From Hyphomicrobiales bacterium (GTDB taxonomy: Bacteria > Pseudomonadota > Alphaproteobacteria > Rhizobiales > Methyloligellaceae), in the NCBI GenBank assembly GCA_028280515.1, contig JANQLP010000061.1:1-64000 (forward strand): a stretch of 64,000 nt of DNA, in the 5' to 3' direction. Position numbers and translations under genes: made by a program. Under the pieces are notes generated by a model. That model did no database searches. It had not been told where the DNA came from and saw nothing but the letters and a program-made list of their open reading frames with translations. Below, one piece after another: positions 49,901 to 58,218 of this stretch. How positions within the stretch are numbered: position 1 is the stretch's first letter; each line of letters begins with the position of its first letter.

Positions 49901-50485
49901 CATGGCTTCTTGGATGGTGCGGCCAAGAACAAACTGGCCGCCGAGTTCCCTGATCGCGCCGCTGACCGCAACCCGGATCACCGGTTCGCTCAGGCGTTTG
50001 ACCGCCCCGTGCAACGCGCCGATGAGGCCCTCGTCGTCTTCGTCCAGCACCTTGCCCGTCAGCAGCAACGCCCATGTGGATGCGTTGACGAGGGACGAGC
50101 TGGACTGCCCGAGATGCCGGCCCCAGTCGGAGGGGGCAATCTTGTCCTCGATCAGCGCGTCGATGGTCTCGGCGTCAGGTACGCGCAGAAGCGCCTCGGC
50201 GAGACACATCAGCGCGATGCCCTCCCGGGTGGTGAGACCGTATTCGTCGAGGAAGCTCTCCAGCAGCCGCGGACGCGATCCGGCCCTGATCGTTTCGACG
50301 AACCCGACGGCAACATCGGTTATGGCTTTGCGGTCGGCAGGTGAGAGGTCGGCAAGTTCGATAGATGCGCGAAGCGTATCGCCTTCCCCCGCGCGAACTT
50401 GTTCGCGCATGATACTCCGCAGAGCGCCAAGCGAATTTCGGACGCGACTCACGTTCCAGCCTTTCGAAATCGCCCAAGACGACAT
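46955..50485 (-). CDS. putA: Bifunctional proline dehydrogenase / glutamate-semialdehyde dehydrogenase PutA
   Basis: A 1176-aa enzyme oxidising proline to glutamate. The helical arm and FAD-binding barrel cover about 60-470 (YTYSYDMLGEAA, DNPGISVKLSALHPRYEYAK, FVVVQSYGQR-like VVVQSYGQRTSHLIDWLYVL, RLVKGAYWD). The aldehyde dehydrogenase covers about 540-1010 with SPWNFPLAIFTGQ, AETGGINAMIVDS and catalytic Cys819 in SAGQRCSALR. A C-terminal ALDH-like flap region runs to 1176. There is no N-terminal ribbon-helix-helix, so it is the enzyme-only form. The 46822-46954 gap before the next gene shows nothing clear. Confidence 0.96.
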   Translation of the reverse strand: MSSWAISKGWNVSRVRNSLGALRSIMREQVRAGEGDTLRASIELADLSPADRKAITDVAVGFVETIRAGSRPRLLESFLDEYGLTTREGIALMCLAEALLRVPDAETIDALIEDKIAPSDWGRHLGQSSSSLVNASTWALLLTGKVLDEDDEGLIGALHGAVKRLSEPVIRVAVSGAIRELGGQFVLGRTIQEAMARAQSNESAGYTYSYDMLGEAACTADDATRYQQAYSDAIEAIAAVAESHDIRDNPGISVKLSALHPRYEYAKRARVLEELVPRTLKLARQACAARIGFNIDAEEADRLDLSLDVIEAVLSDPTLAGWDGFGVVVQSYGQRTSHLIDWLYVLAQELDRKIMVRLVKGAYWDTEVKHAQTLGLDGFPVFTRKATTDVSYIASARKLLGLTDRIYPQFATHNAHTAAAILHMADDHALFEFQRLHGMGDALHDHLHDTFATRCRIYAPVGAHKDLLAYLVRRLLENGANSSFVNQIVDEEVAPETVAADPFETAEGYANHPGNPHILQPADLFRPTRKNSYGWDLTDPLQIARIDEDRERFAGHQWQAGPILAAEPAGGPERKIFNPANPSEQVGTARECSSHDIEAALTAAAPWNAPAAERADVLRCAADLYEQHACEFFALAAREAGKTLADCVSEVREAVDFLRYYAAEIDRLDARDPCGLFTCISPWNFPLAIFTGQISAALAAGNGVLAKPAEATPLIAFRAVQLLHEAGVPVSALQLLPGDGPSVGAALCADPRIGGVCFTGSTRTAQLINRTMAAHLDPGAPLIAETGGINAMIVDSTALPEQAVGDIVASAFQSAGQRCSALRVLYLQEDVAEPMQEMLFGAMDELAIGNPWQLSTDIGPVIDNASKKKITSYIDRARDSGSVLKEIATPEDGHFVAPTALKVSSISEVEEEIFGPVLHIATFPAHRIGDVIAAINATGYGLTFGLHSRIDDRVQDMVEHLRVGNIYVNRNQIGAVVGSQPFGGEGLSGTGPKAGGPHYVRRFVMADRPRIDASSAKTIALETLQSAIDARTGQSSGTASSVSDLPGPTGESNRLSLYPRGLVLCAGPDADAARQQAAEARAQGCTALPAAPGIEDGLDGVIDPGTLTHVTGLQGIAYWGPEDLQRAIRQALAERDGPLLPLICERGDPDRYTIERHVCVDTTASGGNAALLAASD

Positions 50486-50531
50486 GCGATGCCGTCCCGG
50501 GCGCGGATTGATCAGGGAGCATATCCGCCGC

Positions 50532-50624
50532 TCAAGCGGCGGGTGTTCCCTGCATGGTGACGATCAGCCAGATACCAATTGCGATTGCCGTCGCAGTCAA
50601 TAGCCAAAACAGGAGTTTCCTCAT
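50532..50624 (-). CDS. 30-aa single-pass membrane peptide
   Basis: MRKLLFWLLTATAIAIGIWL followed by IVTMQGTPAA and TGA: two basic residues, one membrane helix, short polar tail. AAGGA lies about ten bases upstream of the ATG. It is 74 bp after another small frame on the same strand, and the two face the HxlR regulator. A CCGCCGCT-CA-AGCGGCGG palindrome overlaps its stop (50525-50542). Confidence 0.55.
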   Translation of the reverse strand: MRKLLFWLLTATAIAIGIWLIVTMQGTPAA

Positions 50625-50698
50625 CCTGTTGCGTCCTTCGCGCATCGTTCGAAGGGCAGCGGCGGTCTGTCGCGCAAGACAACCGGATGACGGCAGTG

Positions 50699-50815
50699 TT
50701 ACCCGGGCATGTCCGGCGGTATGGACTCGAAGCTCGGCAGGGATTTATTCAGAATGTCCCAGCTCGGCGCGGCGCGCGTATAGACGACTATTCCGCCGGT
50801 GAACTCGGTTGTCAT
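50699..50815 (-). CDS. 38-aa small protein divergent from the HxlR regulator
   Basis: The frame starts MTTEFTGGIVVYTRAAPSWD and ends IPPDMPG; GAGGGAGG is placed well before the ATG. It contains no membrane segment. The start is 22 bp from the perfect palindrome at 50837-50859, so it should be the first gene controlled by the divergent regulator. It could be a genuine small protein or the truncated start of a lost larger gene. No family is recognised. Confidence 0.5.
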   Translation of the reverse strand: MTTEFTGGIVVYTRAAPSWDILNKSLPSFESIPPDMPG

Positions 50816-50836
50816 GGAATGGTCCTCCCTCAGTTA

Positions 50837-50859
50837 GTCACTTTAAAAAATAAAGTGAC
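50837..50859. promoter_or_regulatory. Palindromic operator between HxlR and the small genes
   Basis: GTCACTTTA (50837-50845) and TAAAGTGAC (50851-50859) are perfect arms around AAAAA. A related half-site AGTCACTTG lies at 50879-50887. The location between divergent genes fits binding by the HxlR-type regulator at 50931. Confidence 0.6.
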
Positions 50860-50930
50860 GGTATCGCGTGAATACCAAAGTCACTTGTGATATTCAAGTT
50901 ACGAATCATTTCTGGTCTGAGGACTTGGCC

Positions 50931-51317
50931 ATGATCCAGACAGACTGGGGCGTGAGAGGAGGCCGCGAGCGCTCGCCTTGTCCCATTGCGAGCACCCTCG
51001 ACATTATCGGCGACAAATGGTCCCTGGTGCTGATTCGCGATTTGCTCACCGGCAAGCAGCGCTACGGCCAGTTCTGCGATTCACCGGAAGGGGTGCCGAC
51101 AAACCTGCTCGCGGCGCGTCTGCGCAAACTGGAGCAGCACGGCATCATCGTGAAGGAGCCGTACCAGACGCGGCCCGTCCGCTACGCCTACAGCCTGACG
51201 CCCGCGGGCCGGGCGCTTTTGCCGGTGCTGCAGGAGATGTGCCGGTGGGCCAACACGTATATTGAAGGCACGTGGACGCCGCCCGAAACCTTCATGGCCA
51301 TGAAGCCGAAGCCCTGA
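50931..51317 (+). CDS. HxlR-family transcriptional regulator
   Basis: A 128-aa winged-helix protein from the ATG at 50931 with GAGGA upstream; the frame is open back to 50868. The family signature is visible: CPIASTLDIIGDKWSLVLIR with the N-terminal Cys often used for thiol/electrophile sensing, then GVPTNLLAARLRKLEQHGII and YSLTPAGRALLPVLQEM. HxlR proteins usually control the divergent gene, here two very small frames. It is convergent with the EamA gene. Confidence 0.93.
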   Translation: MIQTDWGVRGGRERSPCPIASTLDIIGDKWSLVLIRDLLTGKQRYGQFCDSPEGVPTNLLAARLRKLEQHGIIVKEPYQTRPVRYAYSLTPAGRALLPVLQEMCRWANTYIEGTWTPPETFMAMKPKP

Positions 51318-51322
51318 ACGTG

Positions 51323-52210
51323 TCAGATGGTCGGGCGCGCGACCCGCATGTTGCGCCCGACAGCGACGATGGCCACCACCAGAACGGCGAATACAATCTG
51401 CAATGCCGTGAGCGTCTCGCCGAGCAGAAGCGGGGCCGCTCCCAGTGTGACGAATGTCTGCAGGAGTTGAACCTGGCCGACCCGCGCGACGCCGCCGAGC
51501 GCCATCCCCTGATACCATGCGAAAAACGCGAAGAACTGGCTGATCAGCGCAAGATAGAGAAAGCCGAGCCAGGCTTCGGTCGGCGCATTCCAGTTGATCG
51601 GCGTTCCGCGCGCGACAAGGACCGCCAGCAGGATGGGTGCGGAGAACACCAACGCCCAGCAAATGACCTGCCATCCCCCCATCGCCCGCGCGAGCTTGCC
51701 GCCGGCCGCGTATCCGACCGCAACGGTGATGATCGCGCCCGCGAGGAACAGGTCCGCCGTGTGAAACCCTTCATCGCCGGCCCCCTCAAGCAGGGTGAAG
51801 GCCAGCACCGCAAGCGTGCCGGCGACGCTGCAGATCCAGAAGCCGATCGACGGCCGCTCGCCCGCCAACAGAACGCCGCCAACGGCGGTCAAAAGCGGCA
51901 AAATGGCAAGAACGACCGCGCCGTGCGCCGCTGGCGCATATTGCATGGCCAGGGTTGCAAACAGAGGAAAGCCGAGAACGACGCCGCCTGCGGTGATGAA
52001 CAGATCCCGCCAGGTCTCCCGCGGCGGCCATTTCGCGCGTGTGACCGCGAGAACAACGCCGGCCGCGACGCCGGCGACAACGCCCCGTCCGAGACCAATC
52101 AGCCAGGGATCGAGACCGGTGAGGGCGATCCGCGTGGCGGGCAGCGTCAGGCCGAAACAGACGACGGCAATCAGTCCGAGGACAAGCCCTGTGCGCTCGG
52201 CACTCTGCAT
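51323..52210 (-). CDS. EamA/DMT-family transporter
   Basis: A 295-aa membrane protein with about ten helices in two EamA repeats (about 8-138 and 152-285). It begins GLVLGLIAVVCFGLTLPATR and includes APAAHGAVVLAILPLLTAVG and LISQFFAFFAWYQGMALGG, typical family blocks. A probable exporter of unknown substrate. It is divergent from the DjlA-like gene. Confidence 0.9.
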   Translation of the reverse strand: MQSAERTGLVLGLIAVVCFGLTLPATRIALTGLDPWLIGLGRGVVAGVAAGVVLAVTRAKWPPRETWRDLFITAGGVVLGFPLFATLAMQYAPAAHGAVVLAILPLLTAVGGVLLAGERPSIGFWICSVAGTLAVLAFTLLEGAGDEGFHTADLFLAGAIITVAVGYAAGGKLARAMGGWQVICWALVFSAPILLAVLVARGTPINWNAPTEAWLGFLYLALISQFFAFFAWYQGMALGGVARVGQVQLLQTFVTLGAAPLLLGETLTALQIVFAVLVVAIVAVGRNMRVARPTI

Positions 52211-52373
52211 GAGACGATCCCCTTGGAGACGTTGGTGGCGGACGGCTGCGAGAAAGCGTGGAGCCGCGCCGCGCGACAGCTTCTATCACCCCGGCTCAGA
52301 CCCGGCCAAGGTATTGTGTCAGAGACGTAATTCTTCGCATGCATTTCAAGAAAAAATGCGTATGCTGCAGCCC

Positions 52374-53099
52374 ATGTCGATCTGGGGAAAACTGGCGGGC
52401 GCCGCCGCGGGGCTGGCTGTAGGCGGTCCTATTGGCGCCCTTCTGGGAGGGTTTGCCGGTCATTTCGCGATTGATCGCGACAAGGACGGCGGCGATGCCT
52501 CCGGTGGGGAAAATCAGGTGGCGTTCACGGTTGGCGTGATCGCGCTCGGTGCGAAGATGGCCAAGGCCGACGGTGTCGTGACGGCCGATGAAGTGAACGC
52601 GTTCAAGGACGTCTTCAAGGTGCCGGAAGGCGAGATGAAGAACGTCGCGCGTGTGTTCAATCTGGCGAAGCAGGACGTCGCCGGCTACGAGGCATACGCG
52701 GACCAGCTTGCCGGCATGTTCAAGGACAACAGGAAACTGCTCGAGGACATTCTCGACGGGCTGTTCCATATCGCCGGCGCCGACGAGGTGATGCATCCGG
52801 CAGAAGAGGCCTATCTTGAGGAAGTGGCGAAGCGGTTCGGCTTCTCCGACACCGAGTTCAAGTATATCCGGGCGCGGCACGTTTCGTCGGACAAGCGCAA
52901 TCCGTACGACGTCCTCGAAGTGACGCCCGAGATTTCAGACGAGGACCTCAAGGCTCACTATCGCAAGCTCGTGGCGGACAACCATCCCGACAAGCTGCTC
53001 GCGCGCGGCGTGCCGGAGGAGTTCATCGCCCTTGCGACGGAGAAGGTCGCCGCCATCAACGAGGCCTATAACGAGATCGCCAAGGAACGGGGGCTTTGA
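52374..53099 (+). CDS. DjlA-like protein: glycine-rich N-terminus, TerB domain, J domain
   Basis: A 241-aa protein from the ATG at 52374; in-frame ATGs at 52356 and 52362 are possible. The N-terminus SIWGKLAGAAAGLAVGGPIG is a glycine-rich membrane-inserting motif as in DjlA. A TerB-like acidic helical domain (about 45-155, IALGAKMAKADGVVTADEV) and a C-terminal J domain (about 175-240) with NHPDKL follow. The HPD tripeptide stimulates DnaK. The stop overlaps the next gene (TTGA), so the two are translated together. Confidence 0.9.
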   Translation: MSIWGKLAGAAAGLAVGGPIGALLGGFAGHFAIDRDKDGGDASGGENQVAFTVGVIALGAKMAKADGVVTADEVNAFKDVFKVPEGEMKNVARVFNLAKQDVAGYEAYADQLAGMFKDNRKLLEDILDGLFHIAGADEVMHPAEEAYLEEVAKRFGFSDTEFKYIRARHVSSDKRNPYDVLEVTPEISDEDLKAHYRKLVADNHPDKLLARGVPEEFIALATEKVAAINEAYNEIAKERGL

Positions 53100-53857
53100 C
53101 GGATACCGCTGACAGCGCTCTCGTCACGCTTTTTTGTCCGTCCCCGAATTTCGAGCCGCGTAAGGCGAGCCGCGCGCCTGACCTTCTGTTGCTTCATTAC
53201 ACCGGTATGGAGAGCGCGGAGGGCGCTCTCGCCTGGTTGACCACCGAAGAGTCCAAGGTCTCCTGCCACTATCTTGTCGACGAGCAGGGCCGGATCACCC
53301 AGATGGTGCGTGAGGAGATGCGCGCATGGCATGCGGGCGCCTCGTTCTGGGCGGGAGAAGAGGACATCAATTCCTGCTCCATCGGGATCGAGATCCACAA
53401 TCCCGGGCATGAGTTCGGTTATCCCGACTTTCCCGAAGAGCAGATGCTGGCCGTCGAGGCGTTGTGTGTGGACATTGTGCAGCGGCGCGATGTGCCACCT
53501 GAACGCGTGCTTGCGCATTCCGATGTCGCGCCGGGGCGCAAGGCTGATCCCGGCGAGAAGTTCGACTGGCGGCGACTGGCTCGTGCCGGTGTCGGTCTGT
53601 GGATCGAGCCTGAGCCCATCGGTCCGGACACGGCATTTGCCGAGGGCGACGAGGGCGAGGGCATCCTTGCGTTGCAGAAGTGCCTTCAGCGGCTCGGCTA
53701 CCGTATCGGGGACAGCGGCGTCTACGATGAGGCGATGACGAAGGTGGTGCGCGCCTTTCAGCGCCACTGGCGACAGACGCGGGTGGACGGATGCGCGGAC
53801 GCGTCGACGCGCGAGACGCTCAACCGGCTGCTGAACGCACTGCCGTCAACGAGCTGA
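53096..53857 (+). CDS. N-acetylmuramoyl-L-alanine amidase (AmiD-like) with peptidoglycan-binding domain
   Basis: A 253-aa protein read from a TTG at 53096 that overlaps the DjlA stop by four bases. The Amidase_2 domain covers about 28-160, with zinc ligands H34 (LLLHYTG), H141 and D151 (LAHSDVAPGRKADPG) and the catalytic Glu in IGIEIHN. A PG_binding_1 domain follows (about 188-248, ALQKCLQRLGYRIGDSG). It cleaves the amide between MurNAc and the peptide, for recycling or remodelling. No signal peptide is visible, unlike E. coli AmiD, so a cytoplasmic or non-Sec location is possible. Confidence 0.9.
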   Translation: MTDTADSALVTLFCPSPNFEPRKASRAPDLLLLHYTGMESAEGALAWLTTEESKVSCHYLVDEQGRITQMVREEMRAWHAGASFWAGEEDINSCSIGIEIHNPGHEFGYPDFPEEQMLAVEALCVDIVQRRDVPPERVLAHSDVAPGRKADPGEKFDWRRLARAGVGLWIEPEPIGPDTAFAEGDEGEGILALQKCLQRLGYRIGDSGVYDEAMTKVVRAFQRHWRQTRVDGCADASTRETLNRLLNALPSTS

Positions 53858-54036
53858 CGTCAGGACCGTATCGGCCTGCATCCTCCCGAGGACGACGGGC
53901 GGACGAATTTCGCTGAAATCGGGGCGCGGGCCCCGTGTTTGCCATGCAATTCCCTCAGTTTCGCCGCACTCGTGCGCTTTTGTCGGCACCGCGAGAGAGA
54001 GACGATGGCAAACGTATTGCGTGAGGGAGACAGCAA

Positions 54037-54333
54037 ATGATCAAGAATGAACTGGACCGTCTGAGGACACTCGCAAGTTTCGCCGAGCAGGTTTGCGGCA
54101 TGGCGGACAATGGCGAAGAAGCCCGCCGCCGCATCAATCATCTGATTTCGAAGGCCGAAGACGACATCAAGACCAAAACGCTGGAAATCCAGATGCAGCA
54201 GTCGCACATCGCGTTGCTCAAGCAGCTCGATGGCTTCATGTCGACTGCCGCGGACTCGACGAACCGTCCCCACATCAACGACATCGAGCGCGGCGGTCCG
54301 CGTGCGATCGCGGTTGACGGCAAGACCGGCTGA
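54037..54333 (+). CDS. Small helical protein, function unknown
   Basis: A 98-aa cytoplasmic protein with GAGGGAG before the ATG. Residues 5-70 are predicted helical with coiled-coil spacing (INHLISKAEDDIKTKTLEIQ, MQQSHIALLKQLDGFM), and the C-terminal 30 residues are polar. No family is recognised. It is convergent, seven bases apart, with the creatininase-family gene; the gap before it (53858-54036) shows nothing clear. Confidence 0.5.
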   Translation: MIKNELDRLRTLASFAEQVCGMADNGEEARRRINHLISKAEDDIKTKTLEIQMQQSHIALLKQLDGFMSTAADSTNRPHINDIERGGPRAIAVDGKTG

Positions 54334-54340
54334 AGCCTGT

Positions 54341-55084
54341 CTAAAGACTGACGGCTTTGCGGGCCATCTCCGCAACATCGGTGGCCATTGCCTCAAGCAG
54401 TGCCTGCCCCTTTTCGCGAGTGGCCAATGTCGGGTCGCCCCAGCTTCCGCTCGGGCTGTAGTTCGGCGACTGAGGATCGTGCGGGGTCAGGGGGCCATCC
54501 GTGCCGCCCTTGCCCGGCGGTGAGGCGACGGCCTTCGCCATGTCGACCGAACCGGGCACCAGCGCCAGCATGCGCGCCGTCTCCATCTCGTCCGCATGGG
54601 TGCCTTCGGCCTGCTCGCACAGCCGTGCCGCGGTTTCGCGGTAACGCGGCCCGTCTTGGACACGCAAATGGTGCGTGAGCCCCGCATGACCGCTCGCCTC
54701 GATGGCATCGGCGACTGCCTGCAGAGTGGAGATCCCGGTGTCGATCACCAGGACATGCGGCACGCGGAACCGGGCGATGCCCTCGATGATCTCACGCACG
54801 GCAAAGCTGAACGTCCGTCTGGAGAGGCTGACCGAACCCGCATAGTGCACGAAGGCGGGGTAAAACCCGTAGGTCAGCGTCGGCCAGACGAGCGCATCGA
54901 TGTTCTGGCACACAACCCCGGCAAGCCAGTCCGCCTGGATGCGGTCGGTCTCCATCGGCAGATGAAACCCGTGTTCCTTGGTGCCTGCGCCGATCGGCAG
55001 CACCGCTGCCGCGCCCGTTTCGATGCGCGCCGCAACCTGATCCCAGCTCAAACGTGCGACAAGGTCTCGGTCAGGGGCATCCAT
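54341..55084 (-). CDS. Creatininase-family protein
   Basis: A 247-aa metal-dependent amidohydrolase fold. The metal-site segments are visible: GTKEHGFHLPMETDR near residue 35-49, VIDTGISTLQ, and GTHADEMETARML near 161-173 with the family His and Glu. The family includes creatinine amidohydrolase, FAPy deformylase and mycofactocin protease MftE; no partner of those pathways is adjacent, so the substrate is open. Confidence 0.88.
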   Translation of the reverse strand: MDAPDRDLVARLSWDQVAARIETGAAAVLPIGAGTKEHGFHLPMETDRIQADWLAGVVCQNIDALVWPTLTYGFYPAFVHYAGSVSLSRRTFSFAVREIIEGIARFRVPHVLVIDTGISTLQAVADAIEASGHAGLTHHLRVQDGPRYRETAARLCEQAEGTHADEMETARMLALVPGSVDMAKAVASPPGKGGTDGPLTPHDPQSPNYSPSGSWGDPTLATREKGQALLEAMATDVAEMARKAVSL

Positions 55085-55115
55085 GCCTGGAGTTTAGGTC
55101 AGGCTGGGGGACAGG

Positions 55116-55775
55116 TCAGCCTGAATTGCGCGCCAGCACCTTCTTGATCGATAGAGGCAATTCGGTGCCGGGTGCGAGCCGGCCGTCGTCCTCGGGCGGA
55201 TCCAGCACCTGGCGGACGGGGACGACGCCGCCCCAGATCGGCAGGTCATAGTCCTCGTCGTCGTCGACCGGTCCGCCGGTGCGGATCTTGGCTGCCGCGT
55301 GCTCGATGGGAACGGCGATTACCCCGGTGCTCTTGAGTTCCTTCTCGTTCATCTCGCGTGCCTCGTCCCAACGGCCCGGCGCGATGCGGTCGGTGACGAG
55401 TGTCAGGGCCCTGGTCTTTTCATCGGCGTCAGTCACGAGCGTGGCATGGCCGTGCACGATCACCGAGCGATAGTTCACAGAGGAATGGAAGGCGGAACGG
55501 GCAAGCACGAGGCCGTCCAGATGCGTGATGGTAATGCAGACGGGAATTCCCTTGCCCATCGTCTTGGCGAAACGCGCGGCCTTCGCGCCGTGGAGATAGA
55601 GCGTTTCGTCGATCCGCGCGTAGATCATCGGGATGACCATGGGCCAGTCGTGGTCGACAAATCCGACATGGGCCACGAGGCCGTCGTCGACAATTTGGTG
55701 AACAGTTTGCCGATCATACTCCGCGCGCTTGCTCAACCGGATCTTGTTGATCTTTGACTTCGCGTACGTGTCCAT
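55116..55775 (-). CDS. Pyridoxamine 5'-phosphate oxidase-family flavoprotein
   Basis: A 219-aa FMN-binding split-barrel protein from the ATG at 55775; an ATG at 55817 would add 14 residues. Characteristic pieces are LVAHVGFVDHDWPMVIPMIY, LYLHGAKAARFAKTMGKGIP and NYRSVIVHGHATLV, as in the MSMEG-type nimA-like subgroup. It is divergent from a MocR/PdxR regulator across less than 100 bp, an arrangement that suggests control by that regulator and a link to vitamin B6 or PLP chemistry. Confidence 0.85.
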   Translation of the reverse strand: MDTYAKSKINKIRLSKRAEYDRQTVHQIVDDGLVAHVGFVDHDWPMVIPMIYARIDETLYLHGAKAARFAKTMGKGIPVCITITHLDGLVLARSAFHSSVNYRSVIVHGHATLVTDADEKTRALTLVTDRIAPGRWDEAREMNEKELKSTGVIAVPIEHAAAKIRTGGPVDDDEDYDLPIWGGVVPVRQVLDPPEDDGRLAPGTELPLSIKKVLARNSG

Positions 55776-55873
55776 TTTGCCAACTTCCAATCGCTTCGAC
55801 CTTGTTTCCGGCTTCATAGCGTCGTATTAGGCTCTATCAAAAGGTCCATTATCGGAATTTATGTGGGGCCAAT

Positions 55874-57328
55874 TTGCTGGACACACTTTCCGGGATTGTC
55901 GACTTGGAGCGGGCCGCACCCGCCTCCCTTTACCGGCAGCTCTATACCCAGTTGCGGAACGCCATTCTGCGCGGTCAGTTGCCTGCGGGGACGCGCATTC
56001 CCGCAAGCCGGTCCATGGCGGCTCAGCTCGGCGTTGCCCGCAATACGGTTCTGGCCGCCCTCGAACAACTCGCCGCGGAGGGATATCTGGAGACGCGGCA
56101 GGGTGCCGGCACGGTGGTGTCCGGGGAGCTGCATCGCGATCTTATGCGCGCCGCCCGCCATGAACCCGATGGTGCGGTGCCCGATTACCGGCTTTCGGAT
56201 GCCGCAGGCCAGATGGCGTCGATCTGGCGGGGCACCGCGGGCGGAGAAAGCCCGCGCGCCTTCATGCCGGGCATTCCGGACCTGGAATCGTTTCCCCGTG
56301 ATCTTTGGGCGCGTCTTCTCCGGCGTGCAAGCCACGAGCTGAGTGCTGCAGCGCTGGCATATGGGGCGACATCGGGGCTGCAGCGTCTGCGCGGCGCCCT
56401 GAGCGAACATCTGCGCGAAATGCGGGGCGTCCAGGCCGACCCGGAGCAGATCATCGTCACGTCGTCGGCACAGGGTGCGCTCGACCTGCTCGCCCGCGCC
56501 ATGCTCAATCCGCAGGACAGGGTCTGGGTTGAGGACCCCGGATATCTCGGCGCGCGTGCCGCCTTCTCCGGAACCGGCGCAACGCTCGTTCCGGTGCCGG
56601 TCGACGCGGACGGTCTCAATCCCACGGGCGATTATCCGCGGCCCCGGCTGATCTATGTGACGCCGTCTCACCAATATCCGACAGGCATCCTGATGCCGCT
56701 TGCACGCCGCCTCGAGCTGCTTGAATCCGCGACCCGGCACGGCGCCTTCATCATCGAGGATGATTATGACAGCGAGTTCCAGTTCCAAGGGCGCCCGGTC
56801 GCCGCCCTGCAGGGCCTCGATCCGTCGGGCCGGGTACTCTATGTCGGGACATTCTCGAAGATCCTTCAGCCCGGCATTCGCGTGGGCTATGCCGTGGTGC
56901 CGCCCCCGCTTGCGGAGCCGTTACGCTCCATGCAACGCAACACCGGCCATATCGCGCCCGCGGTTGTGCAACTGGCGCTGGCCCAGTTCATCGAGGAAGG
57001 ACACTTGCGTGCCCATGTCCGACGCACCTGCGCGCTCTATGAGGAACGTCAGGAGGTCCTGATGTGCGCGCTCGACCGGCACTTTGGAGATAGGGTTCAT
57101 GTGAACCGGCCTGCCGGCGGCATGCAGCTCGTGGCCGAATTGCCGACAGACATGGACGACGTGTCCGTGGCCCGCGCGTTTGGCGAACGCGGGATCGTCG
57201 TCCGGCCGTTGAGCCAACTCACACTGGAGGCGCGGACGCGGAACGGCCTGTTGATGGGATATGCAGGGTATCCGGTCGAGGAGATCAGGGCGAAGGTCGC
57301 CGCGTGCCGGGAAGCCCTCGGATCGTAA
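55874..57328 (+). CDS. MocR/PdxR-type regulator: GntR domain fused to aminotransferase
   Basis: A 484-aa fusion read from a TTG at 55874 with GGGG six bases upstream; no in-frame ATG fits. The GntR winged helix spans about 15-85 (LYRQLYTQLRNAILRGQLPA, ARNTVLAALEQLAAEGYLET). The fold-type I aminotransferase domain runs from about 120 to 480, with YVTPSHQYPTG, IIEDDYDSEF and the PLP-binding Lys in GTFSKILQPGIRVGY. MocR proteins sense PLP or amino-PLP adducts and usually control a divergent gene, here the flavin oxidase at 55116-55775. Confidence 0.93.
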   Translation: MLDTLSGIVDLERAAPASLYRQLYTQLRNAILRGQLPAGTRIPASRSMAAQLGVARNTVLAALEQLAAEGYLETRQGAGTVVSGELHRDLMRAARHEPDGAVPDYRLSDAAGQMASIWRGTAGGESPRAFMPGIPDLESFPRDLWARLLRRASHELSAAALAYGATSGLQRLRGALSEHLREMRGVQADPEQIIVTSSAQGALDLLARAMLNPQDRVWVEDPGYLGARAAFSGTGATLVPVPVDADGLNPTGDYPRPRLIYVTPSHQYPTGILMPLARRLELLESATRHGAFIIEDDYDSEFQFQGRPVAALQGLDPSGRVLYVGTFSKILQPGIRVGYAVVPPPLAEPLRSMQRNTGHIAPAVVQLALAQFIEEGHLRAHVRRTCALYEERQEVLMCALDRHFGDRVHVNRPAGGMQLVAELPTDMDDVSVARAFGERGIVVRPLSQLTLEARTRNGLLMGYAGYPVEEIRAKVAACREALGS

Positions 57329-57374
57329 ACGGTTTTTCTTTTGCAAACGGGCGATTAACGCTGAAACACCGCAC

Positions 57375-57405
57375 TTGACTTGGAGGTGGCGAACTCCCTT
57401 ATTGT
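57375..57405 (+). promoter_or_regulatory. Candidate promoter of the RNase P RNA gene
   Basis: TTGACT at 57375-57380 and TATTGT at 57400-57405 (19-bp spacer) place the transcription start close to 57411, the expected 5' end of the RNA. Confidence 0.5.
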
Positions 57406-57410
57406 CTCCA

Positions 57411-57842
<432 letters not shown>

Positions 57843-57852
57843 GCTATCGTAT

Positions 57853-57892
57853 GGCCGGTCCGCGGGAAACCGCGGACCGGCCTTCCAGTTTT
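57853..57892 (+). terminator. Intrinsic terminator of rnpB
   Basis: GGCCGGTCCGCGG (57853-57865) and CCGCGGACCGGCC (57870-57882) form a perfect 13-bp stem around a GAAA loop, followed by TTCCAGTTTT. Confidence 0.88.
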
Positions 57893-58218
57893 CGGCAACT
57901 TTTTCTGTGAAAAAGGGAACGGCCGGTCCCGCATATTTGGAGGACATCGGGATCCGGCCGTCTGCACTGGTACACGGGGCGAGCCGCGTACCTGGTCAGC
58001 GCGTTCCTATAGGGGCAGGGCAACGTGCTGACCACTTGCCTTCCGGGGGCGCCTGGCAATTCTTCTGTCGGGATCGCTTCGTGGGCTTGGATTACCCTTT
58101 ACTGGTTCGTGTCTTTAAGCACGTCCCTAATGTGGTGGTTGTCGTCCATAAGGTCCAATTGTATTAGCTTTGATCTTCGATTAGAAAAACTTATCAAAAA
58201 TGACGTCGGACACGTGAG
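57893..58218. other. Spacer between rnpB and oxyR
   Basis: No gene is supported. The proximal part near oxyR is AT-rich and holds TTTGAT (58169-58174) and ATCAAA (58193-58198) as an inverted pair with an 18-bp centre. This is of the size expected for a LysR-type/OxyR operator, so autoregulation is plausible. Confidence 0.4.

Noticed and set aside
51795..52373. N-terminal 190-codon extension of the DjlA-like frame
   Set aside because: It runs antisense through the EamA transporter gene and is low-complexity; the family starts at the SIWGK motif at 52374.
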